Assembly (NCBI GenBank): GCA_937905835.1
Contig: CALCXK010000044.1
Coordinates: 15,329 to 79,328, forward strand
DNA: 64,000 bases
Reading direction: 5' to 3'
Source: an uncultured Ilumatobacter sp.
Lineage (GTDB): Bacteria > Actinomycetota > Acidimicrobiia > Acidimicrobiales > Ilumatobacteraceae
In this document: piece by piece, positions 26,294 to 33,477 of the stretch
Layout: each line of letters starts with the position of its first letter
Position numbering within the stretch: position 1 is the stretch's first letter
Notes under the pieces: generated by a model
What the model saw: the letters and a program-made list of their open reading frames with translations, nothing else
Databases searched by the model: none
Told to the model about the DNA's origin: nothing
Program-made: the position numbers and the translations under genes

Positions 26294-27618
26294 GTTCGAA
26301 CAGCTACCACGCCGCTCCAGACACGATTGCTGCTCCGCCGCCTGGCTGCCCGATGCATGCGACGTGGTCGCCATTGGCCGACGACTACTTGGCTGACCCG
26401 TACCCAATCGCCGCAGCGCTTCGCGACGAACACCCGGTGTTCTACGCCGAGCAACTCGGCCATGTCGTGGTCACAAAAATGGAAGACATCGAGCACGTCT
26501 TCATGAACCCCGACATATTCGCCTCGACGAACGTGCAAGACCCGATCTTCCCGCTCGCTCCGGAAGCCGGCGCTGTACTGAGTGCTGACGACTTCGATCC
26601 AGTCGCCGTGATGTCGAACCGGCCCGAGCCAGATCATGCTCGCATCCGCGTCTTCACCCGTCAGGGTTTTTCGAACCGCCGCCTCAAAGCGCTCGAGGAC
26701 TACATGCGTGACCGGGCAACGGCCTTGCTCGACGACATGGTCGCGAGCGGCAACTCCGCCGACTATGTGGCCGCCCTCGCTTTTCCACTGCCCGCCGAAA
26801 TTGTCTTCCGCCTCATCGGCTTCCCCGAAGCAGACGACCGGATGATCAAGTCGTGGTGCGGAAACCGCAAGGCCTTCTCGTGGGGCAAGCCAACCGCTGC
26901 CGAGCAGACCCAGATCGCCGAAGGAATGCTCGAGTACTGGCGTTACTGCCGCGACTTCGTCGCCCAGCGCCGCGACGAGCGCCACGACGACTTCACATCC
27001 GAACTCCTCAACGCGCACGACGCCGACCCTGACCCGGCAAACGGCACCGGCATCTCATACCGAGAGGTCGAGTCAGTCGTGTACGGCATTTCGTTCGCCG
27101 GGCACGATCCGGTCACGGCGCTACTGTGCAACACGCTGCGGTGCCTCCTCCCCCGCCGAGAGCAGTGGGAAGCGCTGTGTGCTGATACGTCGCTCGCAGC
27201 AGCTGCCGTTGAAGAGACACTGCGTTTCGAGTCGAGCCAGATCTCGTGGCGGCGTGTCACCACCCAAGCAACCACGCTCGGCGGCGTCGACCTCCCGGCT
27301 GGCACGAAGCTGATGCTCAACTTCGCATCGGCCAACCACCAGCCCGACCTCTTCGAGGACCCAGGCACGTTTGACATCAATCGCGGCCTCAAGGGTGGTG
27401 GTGCGAGCCGCCACATTTCGTTCGGCAAGGGCATCCACTTCTGCCTGGGCGCCGGGCTTTCACGGATGGAGGCCCGCATCGCTCTTGAACTCCTGGCCCA
27501 GCGCCTTCCATCGCTGCGACTCGCCCAGAACCCCGATGGTTCCGAACAAGACTTCAGCTTCTTCCCGAACATCACCTTTCGTGGCCCCGACGCTCTGCAT
27601 CTGGAGTGGAACGAATGA
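26290..27618 (+). CDS. Cytochrome P450
   Basis: 442 residues from GTG 26290, overlapping the marR stop (GTGA). The heme-binding loop FGKGIHFCLGAGLSR supplies the proximal Cys. The I-helix is GISFAGHDPVTALL, with A-G-H-D in place of A-G-x-D/E-T. The ExxR pair is in VEETLRFES, and the meander follows. It is a soluble, actinobacterial-type class I P450 needing ferredoxin and reductase partners, not visible here. Set between marR and the ring-cleavage dioxygenase genes, it probably hydroxylates or O-demethylates an aromatic acid to give the catechol cleaved by the next gene products. Confidence 0.93.
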   Translation: MSSNSYHAAPDTIAAPPPGCPMHATWSPLADDYLADPYPIAAALRDEHPVFYAEQLGHVVVTKMEDIEHVFMNPDIFASTNVQDPIFPLAPEAGAVLSADDFDPVAVMSNRPEPDHARIRVFTRQGFSNRRLKALEDYMRDRATALLDDMVASGNSADYVAALAFPLPAEIVFRLIGFPEADDRMIKSWCGNRKAFSWGKPTAAEQTQIAEGMLEYWRYCRDFVAQRRDERHDDFTSELLNAHDADPDPANGTGISYREVESVVYGISFAGHDPVTALLCNTLRCLLPRREQWEALCADTSLAAAAVEETLRFESSQISWRRVTTQATTLGGVDLPAGTKLMLNFASANHQPDLFEDPGTFDINRGLKGGGASRHISFGKGIHFCLGAGLSRMEARIALELLAQRLPSLRLAQNPDGSEQDFSFFPNITFRGPDALHLEWNE

Positions 27619-27980
27619 GCCTCTACGCCATACAGAAATTCCTCTACGAACTCAACCGTTCCGAGCAGATGCAGGCTCGATACACCGCCGACCAGGCCAC
27701 CGAGCTGGCATCATTCGAACTCACCGATGAGGAGATCGCAGCGCTCATCAGCCCCGACATCGGCAAGCTGTTTCACCTCGGCGTCAACGGGCAGATCCTG
27801 ATGCACTTCGCTGCATTCCACCAGATCGAGTGGCAGGACTACCTGCAGCGGATGCGCGACGGCATCGCCGAGCACGGCCCCGTCCGGGAGGGCGTGTATG
27901 CCATGACCACCGGCGTCACCGACACCGTCGTCCCAGAAACAACCGCCAAAGAAACAACGAAAGAAAACCGGAGTAGCTGA
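27615..27980 (+). CDS. Extradiol ring-cleavage dioxygenase, small (LigA-type) subunit
   Basis: 121 residues from ATG 27615 (ATGA overlap with the P450 stop). SLYAIQKFLYELNRSEQMQ, ELTDEEIAALISPDIGKLFH and LGVNGQILMHFAAFHQIEW match the protocatechuate 4,5-dioxygenase alpha subunit fold, which caps the active site of the beta subunit. A Thr-rich, charged tail extends beyond the family core. TGATG coupling to the next gene supports a 1:1 complex. Confidence 0.85.
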   Translation: MSLYAIQKFLYELNRSEQMQARYTADQATELASFELTDEEIAALISPDIGKLFHLGVNGQILMHFAAFHQIEWQDYLQRMRDGIAEHGPVREGVYAMTTGVTDTVVPETTAKETTKENRSS

Positions 27981-28804
27981 TGTCCCTCGTCTTCGCCGGC
28001 GTGTGCTCGCACGCCCCCGGCATCACCGGCCGTTCCGAGCAGGCCGATCCTGATGTACGCGACCGCTTCTACGCGGCCTTCGACCAGATGCGCGTCGACC
28101 TCGAAGCGAGCAGGCCCGATGCCGTGGTAATCATCGCCGCCGAGCATTTCGCCAACTTTTTCATGAACAACATGCCGACCTTCGCCATCGGTATGGCCGA
28201 CACATATGAGGGCCCCATCGAAGATCCGGGCTGGCTCGGCATCGCGCGTCAACAGGTTCCGGGTAGCGCCGACATCTCGAGGCGCTTCATCTCTGAGGTG
28301 ATGCACGGCTCCGACGTGAGCTACGCCGAGGAGTGGAAATTCGACCACGGGATCATGGTCCCGCTGCACTTCCTCACGCCTGGCTACGACGTCCCAATCA
28401 TCCCCGTCAACATTAACTGCCAGGGTCCGCCGCTCACTCCGCTGCACCGTGCGTGGCAGTTCGGCGAGTCAATCCGTGCAGCCTGCGACGCCCTACCCGA
28501 GCGGATCGCAGTGATCAGTACCGGCGGCATTTCGCACTGGCCAGCCACCCCTGATTCGGGGAAGATCAACGTCGAGTGGGACCTCGACTTCATGGACCGC
28601 TGGTGTCGCAATGACCGTGACGCGCTCCTCGATTACGACGACCTCACCGTCTACGCCGATGCTGGCCAGGGCGGCTTTGAAATCCGCACCTTCATCGCCG
28701 CTGCAGCCGCCGCTGGCGGAGCGAAGGGCACGGTCCACTTCTGTGAGCCGATCCCGATCTTCGCCGTCAGTTGCACCGTTGCCACCTACGACCTCAACAG
28801 ATAG
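27980..28804 (+). CDS. Extradiol ring-cleavage dioxygenase, catalytic (LigB-type, class III) subunit
   Basis: 274 residues. The non-heme Fe(II) ligands are expected from FAGVCSHAPGITG (His), VVIIAAEHFANFF (His), and a Glu in the C-terminal part; WKFDHGIMVPLHFL provides the acid-base His region and VISTGGISHWPATPDS the conserved LigB strand. With the LigA-type partner it should cleave a catechol next to a hydroxyl group. In this cluster the expected substrate is homoprotocatechuate or a close analogue, because hpaE, hpaF, hpaG and hpaH handle its product. No separate hpaD is present. Confidence 0.88.
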   Translation: MSLVFAGVCSHAPGITGRSEQADPDVRDRFYAAFDQMRVDLEASRPDAVVIIAAEHFANFFMNNMPTFAIGMADTYEGPIEDPGWLGIARQQVPGSADISRRFISEVMHGSDVSYAEEWKFDHGIMVPLHFLTPGYDVPIIPVNINCQGPPLTPLHRAWQFGESIRAACDALPERIAVISTGGISHWPATPDSGKINVEWDLDFMDRWCRNDRDALLDYDDLTVYADAGQGGFEIRTFIAAAAAAGGAKGTVHFCEPIPIFAVSCTVATYDLNR

Positions 28805-28810
28805 CTGCGT

Positions 28811-28835
28811 ATGGGGTCAGGCCCCTTTCGCAACT
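28811..28835 (+). repeat. 25-bp repeat, direct copy 1
   Basis: ATGGGGTCAGGCCCCTTTCG followed by CAACT. It starts 7 bp after the ligB stop and is the first of two tandem copies with a 40-bp period. The GGGG...CCCC core can form a small hairpin. Confidence 0.85.
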
Positions 28836-28850
28836 CGCGGATAGTTACGC

Positions 28851-28875
28851 ATGGGGTCAGGCCCCTTTCGCAACT
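28851..28875 (+). repeat. 25-bp repeat, direct copy 2
   Basis: Identical to copy 1 over 25 bases, and overlapping the stop codon of the M24 gene on the minus strand. The surrounding 40-bp period (GATAGCTGCGT / GATAGTTACGC leader) is also largely conserved between the two copies. Confidence 0.85.
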
Positions 28876-30046
28876 ATTCGGGTGAGTCGAAGGCCGGATC
28901 GAAGCCAAGGCTGCTCATGACCTCGGCGCCGCTGTCGGTGATCAGGTATTGGTTTTCGAGCTTCACGCCGCGGGCCACAGCGGCATCTCCGATGTAGCTC
29001 TCTACGCACACCACCATTCCGGCTTCGAACGCACCGTCGAGCGGGTACTGATCGGGCTGCAGGACCGGGACGTACGGATATTCCCCTGACATGCCCAACC
29101 CGTGGGCGAGGCACGAGTACGCGTAGGGCGCATGACGGTCGGGCACCGTCCAGGCCCGGGCAGCAAAATCTTCGAACGATCGCCCCGGCGTCAGCAACTG
29201 AGCATTGTGCTCAAGCTGGTGCTTGGAGAGAGTGTGCAGCTCGCGCAGCGGCGGTGCTGCTGGTCCCCCGCCAACCAGATAGGTGCGCGAGAAGTCGACG
29301 GCGTAGCCGCCCAGCCCGATGGCGTCGGTGTCGATACAGAAAAGGTCGCCAAGTTCCAACCGGTGCGGACCTGCTTCCTGGAAATACGGGAAGGTTCGTT
29401 CCCCAGCCTGGACAAGACGGGTGGAAACGTACTCGCCATCGTGGGCAATCAAGTGTCGATGGAATCCGGACCACACCTCGATCTCGGTCGCACCCGGGCG
29501 CAGGCTGAGCAGCATCTCTTCGACAGCTCCCTCGACACGGTGCATCGCTTCGTACATCGCTGCGACTTCACCAGCAAGCTTCAGGCGTCGGCTTTCGACG
29601 AAGACCGGCGTCGCGCTGATCAGGTCGAAACCAGCTGCACGCAACGCATCGGTGATCTCGTGATCCATCCGCTCGGCGGCGAGCTGTACACGACTCGTCA
29701 CTGATGCGTCGCACGCCGCAGCAAGCTCGACGGCAAATGCACGGCATGCATCAAGATATGGCGCGCCGCTCAAAGCGGTAACGCCGGGTGCGGGGCGGAC
29801 TTCGTCGATGGTGCTCAGCCCCGCAGCAAGATGCTCGGCACCGACGTATTCCCACATGATGACCGGGCCCTCAGCGGCAATCAGGAGGAACCGGGTTGCG
29901 CCCATCATCGAAAACACGTTCATGTTCCGGAGGCCTGTTGCGTACGTGATGTTGATCGGGTCTGCGGTCAGGATGAACTCGGCGGCGCTGTCGCACATCA
30001 CCTTGCGGAGGCGGGAAAGCCGCTGAGCTGCGAGATCAACGTCCAT
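28874..30046 (-). CDS. M24-fold metallohydrolase, aminopeptidase P / DddP-like
   Basis: 390 residues: an N-terminal creatinase-like domain (1 to about 150) and a pita-bread C-terminal domain. Metal ligands D239, D241, D251 (CIDTDAIGLGGYAVDFSRTY), H315 (AHGLGMSGEYP), E349 (VCVESY) and E364 (KLENQYL) are all present. The D-x-D-x9-D pattern and the 64-residue distance to His are close to the iron-binding set I remember for the DMSP lyase DddP, but the DddP base (Asp six after the His) is Gly321 here. True creatinase lacks these metals, so a metallohydrolase is favoured. It overlaps the DUF998 gene by 11 nt. Confidence 0.8.
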   Translation of the reverse strand: MDVDLAAQRLSRLRKVMCDSAAEFILTADPINITYATGLRNMNVFSMMGATRFLLIAAEGPVIMWEYVGAEHLAAGLSTIDEVRPAPGVTALSGAPYLDACRAFAVELAAACDASVTSRVQLAAERMDHEITDALRAAGFDLISATPVFVESRRLKLAGEVAAMYEAMHRVEGAVEEMLLSLRPGATEIEVWSGFHRHLIAHDGEYVSTRLVQAGERTFPYFQEAGPHRLELGDLFCIDTDAIGLGGYAVDFSRTYLVGGGPAAPPLRELHTLSKHQLEHNAQLLTPGRSFEDFAARAWTVPDRHAPYAYSCLAHGLGMSGEYPYVPVLQPDQYPLDGAFEAGMVVCVESYIGDAAVARGVKLENQYLITDSGAEVMSSLGFDPAFDSPE

Positions 30047-30524
30047 CGGTCACCCTGGTGTCGGACAGCCTTCCAGTGGCCATCATCGAAGCAGCGATCA
30101 CGAGCCAGACGTCTGTAGAGCTGAGCCCGGCGCGTTGGAACAGCCCGGTCGGCACTGCAACGAGGGAGACGTAACCCGCTGTGGCGAATATTCCGTGCAG
30201 CGTGTCGACGGCCGCCGACCGGTCGAGTGGAGTTGCTGCGACACCCAGCGTTGCCAGGCCGGTCAGCACCGCTGCCAACCATGCCCCGCCGGTGAGCGTG
30301 CGGCGAAGTGCTCCACCAAAGACCGGCAGGCTGATTCCAAAGACGACGAAGCCGGCCGTCATCAACCAACGGGTGTCAGCCCCCATCGCAGCCAGTCGAC
30401 TGATCGCATCGTCGATAGACGAATAGTCCATGCCGGTCCCGACTGCTCCGAGTGTCCACGCCGAAATAAATGCGAGCGGCCCAGCCACTCCCGTAAGCGC
30501 CATCGCGTCCAGTCGATTGTACAC
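30036..30524 (-). CDS. DUF998 family integral membrane protein
   Basis: 162 residues from GTG 30524 (ATG 30503 is an alternative). Hydrophobic segments VAGPLAFISAWTLGAVG, WLMTAGFVVFGISLPVFG, WLAAVLTGLATLGVAATPL and LHGIFATAGYVSLVAVPTGL alternate with short loops. DYSSIDDAISRLAAMGADTR and LDRSAAVDTLHGIFA are typical DUF998 loops. It is shorter than usual (about 200), lacking the last helices: the C-terminus runs into the M24 gene start. Function unknown. Confidence 0.65.
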   Translation of the reverse strand: MYNRLDAMALTGVAGPLAFISAWTLGAVGTGMDYSSIDDAISRLAAMGADTRWLMTAGFVVFGISLPVFGGALRRTLTGGAWLAAVLTGLATLGVAATPLDRSAAVDTLHGIFATAGYVSLVAVPTGLFQRAGLSSTDVWLVIAASMMATGRLSDTRVTDGR

Positions 30525-30596
30525 GACTCAGACGGTACGCCGCCGCACACAGCACTCTTGCGAAATGACGCAGAGATCGTCGCGTGACTTCGCCAG

Positions 30597-30621
30597 AGTT
30601 GCGAAAGGGGCCTGACCCCAT
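30597..30621 (-). repeat. 25-bp repeat, inverted copy
   Basis: The exact reverse complement of the copies at 28811 and 28851. It lies between the FAD-oxidoreductase stop and the DUF998 start. With copy 2 it brackets the M24/DUF998 pair as a 1.77-kb segment with inverted ends. Confidence 0.85.
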
Positions 30622-30634
30622 ACGTGACTTTGGG

Positions 30635-31828
30635 CTAGATGACGGCGCTCTCGAGGAAGGGTTCGTTGCGTTCGATGCGGGTGTAGCTCAGCGGGGTCAG
30701 GTCGATGGATCGGAATGCGCCGTACGTAATCAGCTCACTCAGCCCGCGTCCGACGCCGGGGCCCTGCTGCAGGCCGTGCCCAGAGAAGCCGTTGGCGAAG
30801 AAAAAGTTCTCGACCTCGCTACCCGGCCCGAGGATCAAATTGTGATCGAGAGTGTTGTAGTCGTACTGGCCGCCCCACGACGTGACGATGCCGATTTGGT
30901 CGAACTGCGGCACGTACTTCGCAACCGTCGGCCAGATCAGTTCCTCGAACTCGTCGTGGCGAATCTCAAAATCGCTTGCATCGATGGCGACATCTGACGT
31001 CGGCACCGCACCACACATGAAGTGGTTCTGCTCACGTCGAAAGTGCACACCAGCCGGCGTCACGGTGAGTGGGACGACGTAGTCGATCGGCGTCCGGCAG
31101 TCGAACATGAAGCTGGTACGAGCACGTGGCTCAATCGGCAGGTCAAGGTCGATCATCGCCGCCACCTCGCGGGCCCGACAGCCAGCGGCATTGATGGCGA
31201 ACCCACAGCCCACTCGTGCCCCAGATTCGAGGCGGACTCCGGTCACCCGGCCACCGTCGAGATCAATCTCGATGACCCGATCCTTGACATAGGTGACGTG
31301 GTTGTGAAGTGCCCGCTGGCGCATTCCTTGGAAGAATGCCCAGCCGTCAAAGCTGCCCTCGCGCAGCCCACCGACGCGAGCACCGACGAACTGGTCGACG
31401 TCCATGTACGGATATCGCTCGGCGATTTGCCCGGGCCGCAGCATCTCGACTTCGGCACCCATCGCCAACTGCTCGACCGACTCTTCTTCGAGTCGCCGGT
31501 ATGCCGCCTCGTCCTCGGCGATGAACATATAGCCGGTACCACGGAAGTTGATCTCGGGCGACTGCCCGTTGACCTGCACACGTTCGTGGAAGTGGGCAAT
31601 GAACTCGGCACCGAACCGGCTCAGTTGAATGTTGAGCGGATTGGTGTACTGCTCCCGGATGCTGTTCTGCGCCCGCGTCGTGTTCGCATAGTCGTAGGTC
31701 CAGTCGGGCTCGACAACGAGCACCGACCCGTCGAAGTCAGGGTTCTCCGAGAGGAAGTAGGCGGCTGCAGTGCCCGTCATTGCACCGCCGATGCAGACGA
31801 CGTCGTAGCTCGACGCCAGCACGGTCAT
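30635..31828 (-). CDS. FAD-dependent amine/amino-acid oxidoreductase, FOXRED1-like DAO family
   Basis: 397 residues. The FAD Rossmann motif is YDVVCIGGAMTGTAAAYFL near the N-terminus, and the second FAD segment is ANGFSGHGLQQGPGVGRGLS near the C-terminus. SWGGQYDYNTLDHN occupies the place of the covalent FAD Cys of monomeric sarcosine oxidase, so flavin is probably non-covalent, as in FOXRED1-type proteins. It likely oxidises a secondary amine or N-alkyl amino acid. ATGA overlap with hydantoinase B places it in the same operon, suggesting it acts on the product of that enzyme. Confidence 0.85.
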   Translation of the reverse strand: MTVLASSYDVVCIGGAMTGTAAAYFLSENPDFDGSVLVVEPDWTYDYANTTRAQNSIREQYTNPLNIQLSRFGAEFIAHFHERVQVNGQSPEINFRGTGYMFIAEDEAAYRRLEEESVEQLAMGAEVEMLRPGQIAERYPYMDVDQFVGARVGGLREGSFDGWAFFQGMRQRALHNHVTYVKDRVIEIDLDGGRVTGVRLESGARVGCGFAINAAGCRAREVAAMIDLDLPIEPRARTSFMFDCRTPIDYVVPLTVTPAGVHFRREQNHFMCGAVPTSDVAIDASDFEIRHDEFEELIWPTVAKYVPQFDQIGIVTSWGGQYDYNTLDHNLILGPGSEVENFFFANGFSGHGLQQGPGVGRGLSELITYGAFRSIDLTPLSYTRIERNEPFLESAVI

Positions 31829-33477
31829 GTCACGTATCCCTGTCGCCGGTCGTTCTCGACTGCCTCGGGGCTACGTTCGGCCGGGTCTCCGTGACCGCCA
31901 CCGCCTGGCAGTTCGAGGATGAGCCGCTGCCCTTCCGGCACCACCTGGCGGCCCTTGCCTGCGAACGGCGTGCCATCTTCGAGGTACACCTTTCCTGGCG
32001 CACCGTCGCCGCCGCCGCAACGTCCACGGGCCGGGTGGTCGATGCGGTCGAACATTGCGGAAAAATCGAACTGGTAGCCCTCGGTCGGGCCAAGTACGAT
32101 GACCTGCCCGAGGCCGCCTCGCTGCTTGCCAGCGCCGCCACTGTTGGGTCGGATCTCCTTGCGCCAGATGACGATCGGGCCGATCTGCTCGGTGGCTTCA
32201 ACCGACATGGTCCGGACACCTGACGGGAATGCAGTTGCGGTCAGGCCGTCGAGGCGCGGCCGGGCACCCGTTCCGCCGCTGTTGAACATCAGCATCTCGA
32301 CGGGCGGTCGCGGATTGGCGAGGTCAGCCGATCGGGCGCTCGCCTGGAAGTTCCACAATGCTCCTGCTCCTTCAGCGGGCACTCGCTCGGGAAGCGCGTT
32401 GGCAATCGCACCGAGACACAAGTCGGTGACGAAGTGGCCGAGCACATGGCGGACTGCCACTGGGTCTGGGTGCTGTGCGTTGAGGATCACGCCGTCGGGC
32501 GCGCTCACCTTGAACACGTCAAGCGACGCGAAGTTGTTCGGCAGCTCGGGGGCCAGCGCAACGAGCATGCCGTACGTGAAGTACGCGTGGGCGTAGCCGA
32601 GCGGCACGTTGATGCCGAGCCCGCAGACCGGCGACGTGCCACTGAAATCGGCGTGCATGCCGTCGTCGGTCACGGTGATCGCAACGGCCAGCGTGACCGG
32701 CTCGCCGTAGCCATCGACGACCATTTCGTTGGTGTACACACCAGGCTCGACGCCGCCGAGCGCACGTCTGGTGGCTGTTCCTGTGCGGTCAAACACGAAC
32801 TCGGCGAGCTCAGCAAGATCGTCCAGACCGAACTCGTCGAGCATGCCGAGCAGGCGCCGCCGGCCGGTCTCGTTCGACGCAGCAAGCCCGTGAATGTCGC
32901 CGACAACCTGATCAGATTCGCGAACGTTGACCTTAACAATATTGACGAGATCGCGATTGAGTTGCCAACGCTCAGCCCACTTCATGATGGGGATGTTGAT
33001 CCCCTCCTCATAGACCTCCTTGGCGTCAGGGCCGTAGCCGCGACCGCCGATGTCGACGACGTGCGCCGTCGCCGCGAAGAACCCGATCAGCGTCTCTGCG
33101 GTGGCGCCGTCTGGCTGTGCAATGTCTCTGAACACGGGCGTACACACCGTGATGTCGTGGAGGTGGCCGGTGCCCTTCCACGGGTCGTTCGTGATGTAGA
33201 TGTCACCCGGATAGATCCGATCCGGGCCGATGTCGGCGATGAAGTGCGGCACGGCATCAGCCATCGTGTTCACGTGGCCCGGCGTGCCGGTGACGGCCTG
33301 GGCAATCATCCGGCCGAGTGGGTCGAATACACCGGCCGACAGGTCACCGGCCTCACGCACCGAAGTACTGAATGCGGTACGGACGAGCGCCAACGCCTGC
33401 TCTTCGACGACCGAGATCAGCCGATTCCACATCACCTGGTGGTGCAACGTGTCGGCGGCGTTCATTGTGATGCTCAT
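31825..33477 (-). CDS. Hydantoinase B / oxoprolinase-family subunit
   Basis: 550 residues from ATG 33477 (TAATG overlap with the A subunit). DTLHHQVMWNRLISVVEEQA, AGVFDPLGRMIAQAVTGTPG and DIYITNDPWKGTGHLHD are characteristic of HyuB; the C-terminal half has GLGINVPLGYAHAYFTYGML and IVIWRKEIRPNSGGAGKQRG. HyuA and HyuB together hydrolyse cyclic amides (hydantoins, N-methylhydantoin, 5-oxoproline) at the cost of ATP; some relatives are acetone or acetophenone carboxylases. The exact substrate cannot be read. Confidence 0.9.
   Translation of the reverse strand: MSITMNAADTLHHQVMWNRLISVVEEQALALVRTAFSTSVREAGDLSAGVFDPLGRMIAQAVTGTPGHVNTMADAVPHFIADIGPDRIYPGDIYITNDPWKGTGHLHDITVCTPVFRDIAQPDGATAETLIGFFAATAHVVDIGGRGYGPDAKEVYEEGINIPIMKWAERWQLNRDLVNIVKVNVRESDQVVGDIHGLAASNETGRRRLLGMLDEFGLDDLAELAEFVFDRTGTATRRALGGVEPGVYTNEMVVDGYGEPVTLAVAITVTDDGMHADFSGTSPVCGLGINVPLGYAHAYFTYGMLVALAPELPNNFASLDVFKVSAPDGVILNAQHPDPVAVRHVLGHFVTDLCLGAIANALPERVPAEGAGALWNFQASARSADLANPRPPVEMLMFNSGGTGARPRLDGLTATAFPSGVRTMSVEATEQIGPIVIWRKEIRPNSGGAGKQRGGLGQVIVLGPTEGYQFDFSAMFDRIDHPARGRCGGGDGAPGKVYLEDGTPFAGKGRQVVPEGQRLILELPGGGGHGDPAERSPEAVENDRRQGYVT

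Noticed and set aside
28874..30046. Calling the M24 protein a creatinase
   Set aside because: Creatinase lacks the metal ligands; here all are present.
28811..30621. Insertion sequence bounded by the 25-bp repeats
   Set aside because: No transposase lies between the repeats and no target-site duplication is visible; kept only as a repeat finding.
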